Shown: positions 50,336 to 57,904 of the stretch, one piece after another
Numbering within the stretch: the stretch's first letter is position 1
Layout of the letters: each line of letters opens with the position of its first letter
Made by a program: the position numbers and the translations under genes
The notes under the pieces: model-generated
The model's database searches: none
What the model was told of the DNA's origin: nothing
Seen by the model: only the letters and a program-made list of their open reading frames with translations
From: a bacterium
GTDB lineage: Bacteria > Verrucomicrobiota > Verrucomicrobiia > Limisphaerales > RI-55
DNA: 64,000 bases
Assembly (NCBI GenBank): GCA_016124235.1
Contig: WGOC01000031.1
Location: 1 to 64,000 of the forward strand
Reading direction: 5' to 3'

Positions 50336-51142
50336 TTAGACGACTCCCAACGCCTTCGCCACGCCGGCCGTCATTTGCAGATCGTTCCGCAGATACGCAA
50401 TCGCCTGGTCACGATCCGTCTGCCACAACATCGCGAAATCGCGGCCTTCGCCATTCTTGGCGCCGACATCCAGGTGACGCGCCACCGCGTCGAGCGAACC
50501 CTTCGCCTGCCGATCACCGAGCTGCCACGCCTCGCGCAGATCGATGAGTTGATCGCTCCAATAACGACCGCGCCGCAGATTCCACGGCAACGCCACGCGA
50601 TGCCGCCACGAACGCCGCACCAGGAATGGAAGATCGAACAAGTGCGTGTTGAACCCCACCATCCGGTTCAAGCGTCCCATCTCGTGTTCACACCGCACCC
50701 AGAACTCGCGGAGCAACTCCGCTTCGTCCCCATTGTCGAGCACCACGAACTCGCCGTTGAACAAATGCAGCAATCCGATCGCAAGCACGCGACCCGTCAT
50801 CGCATCAAGCGCCGCCTTCTCCGTGAACTCCCGTTGGTGGTTCGTTTCGGCCTCGGCGATCTTCGCCGCGATCTTGTCCGGATCCTTGATGTTGCCGGTC
50901 TTCACCGCACTCGGATCAAACGACGGCATCGCCGCCGCCAGTTCGGCATCGCTCAACGGCCCGGTTTCGATGTCGAAGATGATGGTCTTCGCACCGGACC
51001 CGCGGGCGCAGCCGGTCGCCCGCCCGCTGGATGCGCCAAAGCGCACCCGCTCCGTTGGTTTGGTGTTGGGCACGATCCGCTCGCGCCGCGCGTTTTTGTC
51101 TTCTTCCCGTGTCACCACGGCCGTCTCTTCATTCAACTTCAT
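50336..51142 (-). CDS. 3'-5' exonuclease, PolB-exonuclease-like
   Basis: A 268-residue protein with a DnaQ-fold exonuclease: Exo I TIIFDIETG (about 54-61), Exo II MVGFNTHLFDLPFLVRRS, and Exo III AYLRNDLQMT. The first 50 residues are basic and poorly ordered. It belongs with the predicted PolB-related exonucleases seen in many temperate phages. It lies upstream of the helicase, between it and the SSB-like gene. Confidence 0.85.
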   Translation of the reverse strand: MKLNEETAVVTREEDKNARRERIVPNTKPTERVRFGASSGRATGCARGSGAKTIIFDIETGPLSDAELAAAMPSFDPSAVKTGNIKDPDKIAAKIAEAETNHQREFTEKAALDAMTGRVLAIGLLHLFNGEFVVLDNGDEAELLREFWVRCEHEMGRLNRMVGFNTHLFDLPFLVRRSWRHRVALPWNLRRGRYWSDQLIDLREAWQLGDRQAKGSLDAVARHLDVGAKNGEGRDFAMLWQTDRDQAIAYLRNDLQMTAGVAKALGVV

Positions 51143-51256
51143 GTTTCAATTTCCCTTTCTGGTTATGTTTCGATTTCTCGTCCTCGTCGTCGGACTCCAC
51201 TCCCTAACTCCTGACTTCTGACTTCTTCACCGATCACGGATCACTTGCCTCCGGTC

Positions 51257-52009
51257 TCAGTACGGAATGTTATCCTCATCCACCGGTCCGCCGTCGGCCG
51301 CCGGCTGCCGCTGCATCGCGAGCCACCAGTCGAGCGCGGCCATCAACCGACGATCATCGGCCAGCGGTTTGGCTTTTGCCTTCGCCGTCGGCAGCCAGTG
51401 GGCGATCAACGCCTCGACCTGTTCGGGCGCCAGGTCCCGCAGTTCGAGTCCCTTGCACCGGCCGACATGGATCTTCACCGCCGCGTGTTCAATGGTCGGT
51501 TCCGCGACCCCTTGCGCCCGCCGATAACCACCACCGCCCGGCGCGCCAGCGCCATTGGGTGCAGGCTCCGCCTGCCGGTCGATCACGCGGATGTAGGCAC
51601 CGCACGGTTGCAACGGTTCACCCGTGCGATGCGGCGTGCAGGCCACGATGTTGGCGTATGTCTGATCGTCCTTGAACTCATGCACCACCACGATCTGCGC
51701 GGGCTTGCCGATCAGTGAGTCGGTTTCGAATCCGGCCAGTTCCTCCTTCGTCAGGTCCCGGCCAAACCAGCCGCGCAGGAACTTGCGCAGGTTCGCCTTT
51801 TCATTGACTGACGGCGTGAAGTTCCGCGACCACGCGCAGAACCGGCTGCCGTCCTCGCGATCGAGTTCCGTCTCGAACACGATCTTGAACACGTCCCGCT
51901 CGCCGAACTGCGATTGCTGTTTCTTGAGCGGCGTCACATCCACGCACACGGCCCGGCCGGTATACTCGGGGCACGGGGTGAACTCGGCTTTGGATTCCTG
52001 GATTTTCAT
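51257..52009 (-). CDS. Single-stranded DNA-binding-like protein
   Basis: A 250-residue protein starting MKIQESKAEFTPCPEYTGRAVCVDVTPLKKQQSQFGERDVFKIVFETEL, a pattern of phage OB-fold proteins. An acidic, glycine-rich middle follows, and the end GGPVDEDNIPY closely resembles the SSB C-terminal tip (DDDIPF) that docks partner proteins. Function as the element's SSB is inference supported by that tip and by neighbouring resolvase, exonuclease and helicase. Start ATG 52,009. Confidence 0.65.
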   Translation of the reverse strand: MKIQESKAEFTPCPEYTGRAVCVDVTPLKKQQSQFGERDVFKIVFETELDREDGSRFCAWSRNFTPSVNEKANLRKFLRGWFGRDLTKEELAGFETDSLIGKPAQIVVVHEFKDDQTYANIVACTPHRTGEPLQPCGAYIRVIDRQAEPAPNGAGAPGGGGYRRAQGVAEPTIEHAAVKIHVGRCKGLELRDLAPEQVEALIAHWLPTAKAKAKPLADDRRLMAALDWWLAMQRQPAADGGPVDEDNIPY

Positions 52010-52081
52010 ACTATCGGTCTTTCGTTGTATCGTTGTTGTTGTTGATTCAGCCGCGGCACACACCGCAGCCATTGAAATGGT

Positions 52082-52603
52082 CTATCGCTGGTGGGGCGGG
52101 CACTCGGTGCGCGCCCTCGGTCCGCCACTCTCACACCCGCTCACCTTCTCACCTGCCTTTCCGATCCACGCCCACGCCTCCGGCATGATCCCCAGGGTGG
52201 GACAGGCATCCTGCCTGTCATCCGGTTGGCCGTTCTCGGTTCCCTCCGTTTCCTCCTGTGAAGTCCCCTCGGCGCCTCCGCGTCTCCGCGGTTCAAACGG
52301 CTGGATCAATTCGAAGAAGAACTCCGCCCGCATCGTCATCAACCAGGGCGCGTGGTTGCGCCGGTGTGCCACCACCCACGGCCTGCCCGCGCAATCCCCC
52401 TCGGCCTGGGCACAGGCATCGCGCAGGTTCAGCGCCTGGGTCCGTTTCACCTCGAAATGGATCCAGTCGAGCGCCTCGCTCACCACGTCCGGGCTGTCGC
52501 CGCCACCGGCAAACTGCTGCCCGCGCCGGGCGTCAAATCCGTGCTCGCGCAACAGCGCCGCGAACTCGCGCTCACCCCGTTTGCCTTTGTCTCGTGAGTT
52601 CAT
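52082..52603 (-). CDS. Holliday-junction-resolvase-like PDDEXK nuclease with repeat-derived tail
   Basis: A 173-residue protein. The catalytic core is MNSRDKGKRGEREFAALLREHGFDARRGQQFAGGGDSPDVVSEALDWIHFEVKRTQALNL: an early E, a D in SPDV and EVK form the PDDEXK set. The family usually ends soon after residue 100. Here about 70 more residues (RRRGGAEGTSQEETEG, DDRQDACPTLG, ESGGPRARTE) are encoded by three different dispersed repeats fused in frame: a CCGCGGAGACGCGG-type, family A (52,197-52,219) and family D (52,090-52,115). Confidence 0.8.
   Translation of the reverse strand: MNSRDKGKRGEREFAALLREHGFDARRGQQFAGGGDSPDVVSEALDWIHFEVKRTQALNLRDACAQAEGDCAGRPWVVAHRRNHAPWLMTMRAEFFFELIQPFEPRRRGGAEGTSQEETEGTENGQPDDRQDACPTLGIMPEAWAWIGKAGEKVSGCESGGPRARTECPPHQR
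52090..52115. repeat. Dispersed repeat family D, copy 3, at the resolvase 3' end
   Basis: GGTGGGGCGGGCACTCGG then TGCGCGCC, diverged from the portal copies at 38,693 and 38,792. Confidence 0.45.
52197..52219. repeat. Family A palindromic repeat, copy 4 (in-frame in resolvase)
   Basis: GTGGGACAGGC, ATCCT, GCCTGTC, one base different from the copy at 13,157. It encodes DRQDACPT in the resolvase C-terminal tail. Confidence 0.75.
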
Positions 52604-52612
52604 GGGCGTCTC

Positions 52613-52885
52613 CTACCGGGGGCTCTGGGTCCGGGTCGTGCGCAATTCCACGCGGTGGTTCTCCACGAGGTTCCGTTCCACCTCGCTCCACTTGAAACTC
52701 ACCGTGCGCCCGATCTTGTAGTACGGCACCAGTCCCCGCCGCATCCAGTGATCCACCGTCCGCACCGTCTTGCCCAGCCGCCGCGCCACGTCGCGTTTGG
52801 TGATGAACTTTTCGGTCACCACCTCACCGAGCGCCGGCAACGGGCGGCCCGGCAGCGTCACCTTCCCCTGCATCGTGTTGGTCAT
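52613..52885 (-). CDS. Helix-turn-helix excisionase-like protein
   Basis: A 90-residue protein with a winged HTH_17 domain: ITKRDVARRLGKTVRTVDHWMRRGLVPYYKIGRTVSFKWSEVERNL. Such proteins are typical recombination directionality factors or early regulators next to phage repressors. It opens the leftward early operon and is divergent from the XRE repressor. Whether it is Xis or a Cro-like regulator cannot be told from sequence. Confidence 0.78.
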   Translation of the reverse strand: MTNTMQGKVTLPGRPLPALGEVVTEKFITKRDVARRLGKTVRTVDHWMRRGLVPYYKIGRTVSFKWSEVERNLVENHRVELRTTRTQSPR

Positions 52886-53325
52886 GCTTTTTCCTTTCGT
52901 CTGGTTCTTCCGGCGCGCCCCGCTCCGGCCTCACTCGAAGCCGCGTCCGGGCGCGCACCACTGTTGTAAAGAGCTGGTTGAGAATTCGCGTCCATCCTCC
53001 GCCGCGCATTGTGAACAACGCGCGCACGTTCGCGAAACGACGCGTAACGAGGGGTCGTTTTCGCGCAGAAAAAAAACTGAAAAATGAGCTGGACAGCCCT
53101 GGCAAACCGTCGACGCGCAAACTCTTGCAAATTCACGAAAACTCCCGCAATATGGGACACGTCATGCAAATAAAAACTGCGGTCACCGCGCGCATATCCT
53201 GCCGGCCCTGCCGGTCGGTCCGGTTTGGGTGTCTTCCAGTTTTTCCGTTCTCGATTTTGGTCTGCGTTCGTCCGGATTGATCGGCGGTTAAACTTTTCAG
53301 TTCGCCCTGCCAATCCCGCATTCAA
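52886..53325. promoter_or_regulatory. Divergent switch region between excisionase-like and repressor genes
   Basis: A 440-bp intergenic region without a gene. GCGAAACGAC (about 53,034) and GTCGTTTTCGC (about 53,062) form an imperfect inverted repeat, a candidate operator. A plausible rightward promoter is TTGCAA (53,125-53,130), 17 bp, CAATAT (53,148-53,153). The A-rich run AAAAAAAACTGAAAAATGAG lies near 53,070. This is the natural place for the lysogeny control region. Confidence 0.45.
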
Positions 53326-53778
53326 ATGAGCTACCTCTCCACCGCCCTCAATCGCCTGGCGGATCTGCACGGCCTGAACCAGGCTGACATCGTACGCCAG
53401 TCGCGCCTTTCGCGCAGTCATGTCTCGCGCCTGTTCACCGGTGAGCCGCATCACCTGTCGAATGATCATTTTGTCGCGCTGCTCAAATGCTTCGGCCGCG
53501 ATCCGCGCGCGCAGGCCGATCTCGTCGCCGCCCGCTGTCTCGACGTCCGGGTCGGTCCGCAGTCCGACAAAGTCCACATCATCGTCCAATCTCCGGCCCC
53601 CCAATCCGAGACTCCGGACCCCAAAGTCGCTCCGCGTGCGGACAACGCCTTCCCCGACGTTCCGTTGCCGCCGGAGACCGAGCGCGCCTTCGCGTGGTTG
53701 CGCAGCCAATGCCCGGTGAACCCCGACCTCGAACAACATCTCATCGGTTATGCCCGCCTCACCGGCATGCCGCAATGA
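53326..53778 (+). CDS. XRE-family repressor (CI-like)
   Basis: A 150-residue protein with an N-terminal HTH_XRE domain (about 1-60: LNRLADLHGLNQADIVRQSRLSRSHVSRLFTGEPHHLSNDHFVALLKCFG), an acidic proline-rich linker and a short C-terminal helix. No LexA-like peptidase domain, so induction by RecA-stimulated self-cleavage is not expected. It is the only plus-strand gene in the right part of the element and faces the early operon. Confidence 0.82.
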   Translation: MSYLSTALNRLADLHGLNQADIVRQSRLSRSHVSRLFTGEPHHLSNDHFVALLKCFGRDPRAQADLVAARCLDVRVGPQSDKVHIIVQSPAPQSETPDPKVAPRADNAFPDVPLPPETERAFAWLRSQCPVNPDLEQHLIGYARLTGMPQ

Positions 53779-53889
53779 GTCTGTCGTTCCCGCTCTCACC
53801 GTCGTCCTCGTCCTCGCACCGTGCTCCCGGCGTTCTCCCGGCCGGTATTCCGTGATTTCCAATCAGCGTTCATCAGCGTCGATCAGCGG

Positions 53890-54189
53890 TTAAATTCCAT
53901 CTCCCTTTGCCGGTCTCCGGCGTTCCGCGCCAGCCTTCCGCTTTTGCCTCGTGATCTGGATGTGAAAATGAATCCTGCCCTCCCACCGCCGCGCCGCCAC
54001 GGCAATCTCCGGCACCTGGCTTCGCCGGGCACCACGGGCAAACTTCACCAGCGCGTCCAGGAATTCCGCCTCCCCGGCGGCCAGCCGTTCCCGGCGCTGA
54101 ACGGTGTTTGAATCCAATGCCTTTGTCCTGCGTGAGGGGTTTCCTGCGGACTCCCCGTCTCCCGTCTCCTTCGATACGTCTTTGTTCAT
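53890..54189 (-). CDS. Hypothetical protein between integrase and repressor
   Basis: A 99-residue basic protein (MNKDVSKETGDGESAGNPSRRTKALDSNTVQRRERLAAGEAEFLDALVKFARGARRSQVPEI...). No family recognised. Its stop lies in a stutter repeat (AATCAGCGTTCATCAGCG on the plus strand, 53,860-53,890). Moderate support. Confidence 0.45.
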   Translation of the reverse strand: MNKDVSKETGDGESAGNPSRRTKALDSNTVQRRERLAAGEAEFLDALVKFARGARRSQVPEIAVAARRWEGRIHFHIQITRQKRKAGAERRRPAKGDGI

Positions 54190-54626
54190 GACGGTGGAAC
54201 CCTACACCAGGGGGTCGGTCAAATACCGGGTGACCCCTCCAAATTTTCCCGGAGACTTTTTCACCACTTCGCTGCCTCCCGGCGAACCACCCGGACAATC
54301 GCAGCGGGGAGTATTACAGGTTGCTGCAAGGGGTTCTGCCTTGATGCGAAAACCGCTCCTCGCTGCCGCCGGTGTCTCTCTTGAAACTCCCCGGCCGGCC
54401 GCAAAAAATCCGGCGGCCACATCCGTCTGAGAATGACCGCCGGATCCATTGACAACCTCGAACCGGTAACCAGCCGGTTCCGTCAACCCAAACGACAAAC
54501 CCTTCCCCCTTTCCGCACTCCTTCAGACCGTCCGGTTGCAAAAACAATTCACCGAATTCCATCCTCCTGTTTGCTGTCTTCAAAACGTCGCGTTTCGCGT
54601 TCTCCATTCCGCGCTCCGTATTTGCC
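54190..54626. other. Stretch without a gene downstream of the integrase
   Basis: No convincing frame. GAACCGG (54,460-54,466) and CCGGTTC (54,474-54,480) form a perfect 7-bp stem with a 7-nt loop; without a T-run it is not a classic terminator. Confidence 0.4.
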
Positions 54627-55946
54627 TCACGCCGCCAGCGACGCGGACTGCAGTTCGATGATCCGGCGCGTGCGCCGTGGCCTCACCGCCTTCACCGCTG
54701 TCGTCTCCGGCCGGATGCCAAACCATTCCGCCGCCGCCCCGGACTTCACCAGTTCGCGGTAGTTGGAGAAGATGATCTTCGGCGAGTTGCCCGCCTCCAA
54801 CGCCACCTGCGCCACGTTCTGAATCGCCGCCACCCGGTAGCTGATGAACGAATGCCGCAGCGCGTTGTGCTTCCACGTCACCTTCGCCGCGCGCGCCAGG
54901 TCCGGCAGACGCCAGTCCACCTGTTGCAGCTTGATCACGCGACCCTCGCCGTCGTGATACGGTCGCAGCCATGCCTTCAGGTTGTCGGTGACCGGCACCA
55001 GCCGCCGCGTGCCCGTCTTGGCCTTCTTCGCCTTCACCTCGATGTGCCCGCCCTCCAGGTCCACCTCGCGCCAGTCCAGCCGCAGAATCTCCGCGTGCCG
55101 CAATCCGGCAAACGCCCCGATCGCCAGGAACGGCACCAGGTCCGCCCCGTGTTCGAGCAACCGCGTCATTTCCGCCGGCGTGAAAATTCCGATCTCCGCC
55201 ACGGGGGTCTTGAACGCGCTCACCTCGTCCGCCTCCGTCGGTCCCTTGGGCAGATAGCCCCGCGATCGCGCAAACCGGAACAGGTTCTGGATCGACTTGC
55301 GCACGTTGTTCTTCGACTTCGCCGACTGCGGGCGCGACACGAAACCGTTCTTCGACCGGCGGTGCCGTTTGTCCGGCGCGGTCCGCAGTTCCCGCAGGTA
55401 ACTTTGAATCTCCGGCGCCAGCACCATCCCGATCGGTGTCGGGAACGCGGCGGCAAACCGTTCCAGATGCGTCCGCAGGCCCGCCACATGACGCGGCGAG
55501 CAGCCCTCGCTTTCGCGCGCCGCCAGCACCTCGGCCACCACTTCCGCCACCGTCTTCTTCCGGATCACCTGCCGGTGATGCTTGTGGTAAAACTTCGCCG
55601 CCTCCACCAGCGACGCGCCCTCGAGATGCTTCGTCGCCTCGACGAACTGCATGACGGCCACTTCGAGCGGTGTGCCCGCCGGCTGGAGCAATTGCGTTGC
55701 ACGGGTGTAGGCCAGCCGGTCATCGCTCCGCAGTTCCAGCACGTCCAGTTCACCCTGTGCGATTTTGGTGGCGACCAACTCGGCCTCCTGTCTGGCTTTG
55801 TCCAACTCGGCGAACACTGTCCGCCGGCGGCCTCCGGCATCATAGTAGGCCACCGTGTAGGACCAGCAGCCACGGGTCCGGCCGCGATAGATCTTGACCC
55901 GCACATTGCCGCGTTTGACCGTGATCGGGAACGACGTTTTGCTCAT
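54627..55946 (-). CDS. int: Tyrosine-recombinase integrase
   Basis: A 439-residue phage-type integrase. The N-terminal region has an arm-binding-like domain (VRVKIYRGRTRGCWSYTVAYYDAGGRRRTVFAELDKARQEAELVATKI). The catalytic domain shows GLRHAEILRLDW (Arg I), WKHNALRHSFISY (HxLRH box), an N instead of the second His in EAGNSP, and the SNYRELV tyrosine. It should cleave at the att core, and its gene starts only about 80 bp from the right core. TGTCA arm-like motifs lie 11-26 bp upstream of its ATG, so it may bind its own promoter. Confidence 0.93.
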   Translation of the reverse strand: MSKTSFPITVKRGNVRVKIYRGRTRGCWSYTVAYYDAGGRRRTVFAELDKARQEAELVATKIAQGELDVLELRSDDRLAYTRATQLLQPAGTPLEVAVMQFVEATKHLEGASLVEAAKFYHKHHRQVIRKKTVAEVVAEVLAARESEGCSPRHVAGLRTHLERFAAAFPTPIGMVLAPEIQSYLRELRTAPDKRHRRSKNGFVSRPQSAKSKNNVRKSIQNLFRFARSRGYLPKGPTEADEVSAFKTPVAEIGIFTPAEMTRLLEHGADLVPFLAIGAFAGLRHAEILRLDWREVDLEGGHIEVKAKKAKTGTRRLVPVTDNLKAWLRPYHDGEGRVIKLQQVDWRLPDLARAAKVTWKHNALRHSFISYRVAAIQNVAQVALEAGNSPKIIFSNYRELVKSGAAAEWFGIRPETTAVKAVRPRRTRRIIELQSASLAA

Positions 55947-55956
55947 GCGCCAATTC

Positions 55957-55975
55957 TGTCAGGAATCTGTCATGA
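55957..55975. promoter_or_regulatory. Right arm-like site (TGTCA pair) upstream of int
   Basis: TGTCAGGAATCTGTCATG: two TGTCA units 11 bp apart. A near-identical arrangement occurs at 13,401-13,417 inside the left end (TGTCAGGATTTGTCATG, 10 bp apart, plus a third TGTCA at 13,424). Distances to the cores are about 50 and 120 bp. Confidence 0.55.
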
Positions 55976-56016
55976 ACAAAGTCAAATCACTCAAAAACCC
56001 CACATTTTAGCCCACT

Positions 56017-56952
56017 TTATGTTGGGCTGGAAGCCTGTCCTACCCTCCCGCTTTGAAACATGGGTTGAAAACTCACGCCGCGGATATGCGGATAACGCAA
56101 GCCAAACTCAATCGTTTCCCACAGGTGCGGAAGAGTGGTCGTGTTGACCGTCATTGCGAGCGTGATCGGCAGATTGATCTGCTGACAACGTTCGATCGCC
56201 TTGATCCGTAGTTCGCGAAGATCAGCCCCGCGTAAATCGAGTTGACCGGCTTCCTGCAGGCCATCGAATTGGAGGTAGAGTTGCATCCCGCCGTAGCGAA
56301 ACGTCCGCCCAAGTTCTTCGAGAAAGTCGTCGTCCTTCGCGATGCGAACGCCGTTTGTGTTTAGCAAAAGATAATCGATTCCGGGATTGTTCTGCGCCCA
56401 ACGCACCAGCTCGAAGAATTGTGGATGCAACGTTGGTTCACCTCCGGAGAGCTGGAGAATTTCGATCTTTCCCTTGCGATCAATGACGCCTTGGATGCGC
56501 GACTTCAATTGGTCGATCGGGACAGCATCCACTTTTGATCCGGCACCGACTGGTGAGTTCGCGTAACAAGTCGGACAAGCCAGGTTGCATGAGTTGACGA
56601 TCTCGATCAGCGCAAGACAGGTGGACAACGTTTCAAAAGGACCGTCGCCACGACCCGGCGCATTGCGACCGAGTGTGCCGGTGTTTGAGCCGTCCGCCGA
56701 ACGGCACGAACCGCCGGAGCAGCATGCGTTGTTGGGATCGCCTTTCGCCAGCCAATAAAAGCGTGCGTCGGACGCGATGCAGATCGAAGTCGTACCGTGC
56801 TCATCGCAGGTCCGGCGCAAGTAGACACGGCCGGGATTGTCGCCCAGACGGACGACTTCCGCCGGGCACGCAAGCAAGCAGACCGGACAGCGCGAAGTGG
56901 TTTGCTTGAGGCGTTCTTCGACGCGAGGAACAAGTTGCTGGAAAGTATTCAT
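56017..56952 (-). pseudogene. 5' half of the prophage-split radical SAM gene (COG1964/Tes-like)
   Basis: The N-terminal half of a COG1964 radical SAM enzyme: an N-terminal metal-binding motif CPVCLLACP, TCDEHG, then the radical SAM cluster CNLACPTCY, GGEPTLHPQF, LLLNTNGVRI and LQFDGLQ. It reads into the element after GRVGQASS and stops three codons later. The missing half is at 12,660-13,270, same strand; joined at the core the frame is intact at 512 residues. Archaeal relatives include tetraether lipid synthase, but the bacterial function is uncertain. As it stands the protein lacks its C-terminal cysteine clusters. Confidence 0.88.
56025..56035 (+). other. Right attachment-site core of the prophage
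   Basis: GGCTGGAAGCC, same orientation as 13,271-13,281. The host side continues TGTCCTACC; the element side reads ATGTTG before it. Both halves of the split gene read this core in the same frame as A-S-S. Confidence 0.85.
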
Positions 56953-56970
56953 GCGGAATTTCTGTTTGTG

Positions 56971-57390
56971 CTATTTCCCTCCGAAAACCACCAGACAACC
57001 GACAAAGAGAATGCCGAGAAGAAACGCGCACATTCCCAGCCAGACCACGATTGAAAGTGCAATCAGCCCGCTGGGATCACTGGTTCGCCTAGCGCTAAAT
57101 CGGAACGCGATCACATAAACGCCGGCCGCGACCAGCGGGACAATTCGGTTGCTCCCGCTCAGAGCCGACAATCCCGCAAACACAACGATCGCTCCGATCG
57201 ACATGAGAATGATGTTCCGGCTGTGGAATTCCGCTTTGAGCACGTCTTCGGTTTCGGGATCCGGACGCAGAATCGCGTCGCATGCCGGGCAGACGATCGC
57301 CCTGGCCGTCGGCAGATTGGCGCCGCAGTGCGGACACGCGGCCGGGGAACGGTCATGACTCACGGATTCGAGGTCTTCGGGAGGATTCAT
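56971..57390 (-). CDS. Zinc-ribbon membrane protein
   Basis: A 139-residue protein with an N-terminal zinc ribbon (CPHCGANL then CPACDAIL, about 19-40) and four hydrophobic helices (IILMSIGAIVVFAGLSAL, IVPLVAAGVYVIAF, LIALSIVVWLGMCAFLLGILFVGCLVVF). Unknown function, same architecture as 11,234-11,614 and 57,487-57,879. It ends 18 bp before the split radical SAM gene, so the two were probably co-transcribed. Confidence 0.72.
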   Translation of the reverse strand: MNPPEDLESVSHDRSPAACPHCGANLPTARAIVCPACDAILRPDPETEDVLKAEFHSRNIILMSIGAIVVFAGLSALSGSNRIVPLVAAGVYVIAFRFSARRTSDPSGLIALSIVVWLGMCAFLLGILFVGCLVVFGGK

Positions 57391-57486
57391 GGCGGGTTCG
57401 TTGGTTGGCCAGATGTTTTACCGGAAGTCTTGTAGTTGCCGTGAATCGAAAATCCAGGTCGTGCGTTCAACTAAAACGATGGATCA

Positions 57487-57879
57487 TCAGTGAAAGATGT
57501 AGCTGCAACCAAAGAATACGACGCCGGCCACCACTGCGATGAGACCAAGAAAAAGGAACAACCCGCCGAACGCCTGACCCAACACGCCGGAAATCCGCGT
57601 CGACGCCAGCGCGAAGCAGATCAGGAACAAGGTGCCCAGGACGGCGCCACAAATCAGGCCGCCCGCGACACCCGCACCAGAATGGAAGATACAGCCAAAG
57701 CCGACGATGAATGGAATGAAGAAAGCCAAACCATAACGCAGATCGCGGCGCGGTTGCTGCACCTGTCCTTCGAACGCCGAGTCATCCGCCCCTTGCTGCA
57801 GGATGAATCCGCATTCAGGACACACAACTCCTGACGACTGGCTGGTGTCCGCTTGGCAATGGGGACAGTTGGCGGGCAT
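57487..57879 (-). CDS. Zinc-ribbon membrane protein
   Basis: A 130-residue protein: ribbon CPHCQADT / CPECGFIL (about 5-27), then about three to four transmembrane helices (LAFFIPFIVGFGCIF, GAGVAGGLICGAVLGTLFLICFAL, GGLFLFLGLIAVVAGVVFFGC). It matches the neighbours at 56,971 and 11,234 in layout. Start ATG 57,879, which places the ribbon at the N-terminus as in its relatives. Confidence 0.72.
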   Translation of the reverse strand: MPANCPHCQADTSQSSGVVCPECGFILQQGADDSAFEGQVQQPRRDLRYGLAFFIPFIVGFGCIFHSGAGVAGGLICGAVLGTLFLICFALASTRISGVLGQAFGGLFLFLGLIAVVAGVVFFGCSYIFH

Positions 57880-57904
57880 GGACGCACGGTATCCAAAAGC
57901 GGCT

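Larger units (their letters stand above)
13271..56035. mobile_element. Integrated prophage-like element (42.75 kb) splitting a radical SAM gene
   Basis: The element is bounded by 11-bp direct repeats (13,271-13,281 and 56,025-56,035). It contains a tyrosine integrase at the right end, a repressor/excisionase switch, replication and recombination genes, TerS, TerL, portal, scaffold and capsid genes, and a toxin island at the left. Precise removal of one core copy plus the intervening DNA restores an uninterrupted host gene in frame. No tape-measure, tail-tube, baseplate or endolysin gene is recognisable, so it may be defective, a satellite, or of an unusual virion type. Confidence 0.88.

Noticed and set aside
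13271..56035. Integration into a tRNA gene
   Set aside because: Neither end shows tRNA-like arms; the core lies within a protein-coding palindrome.
54852..56147. 431-residue plus-strand frame opposite the integrase
   Set aside because: The integrase motifs on the minus strand are unambiguous, and the plus frame crosses the right att core into the host gene.
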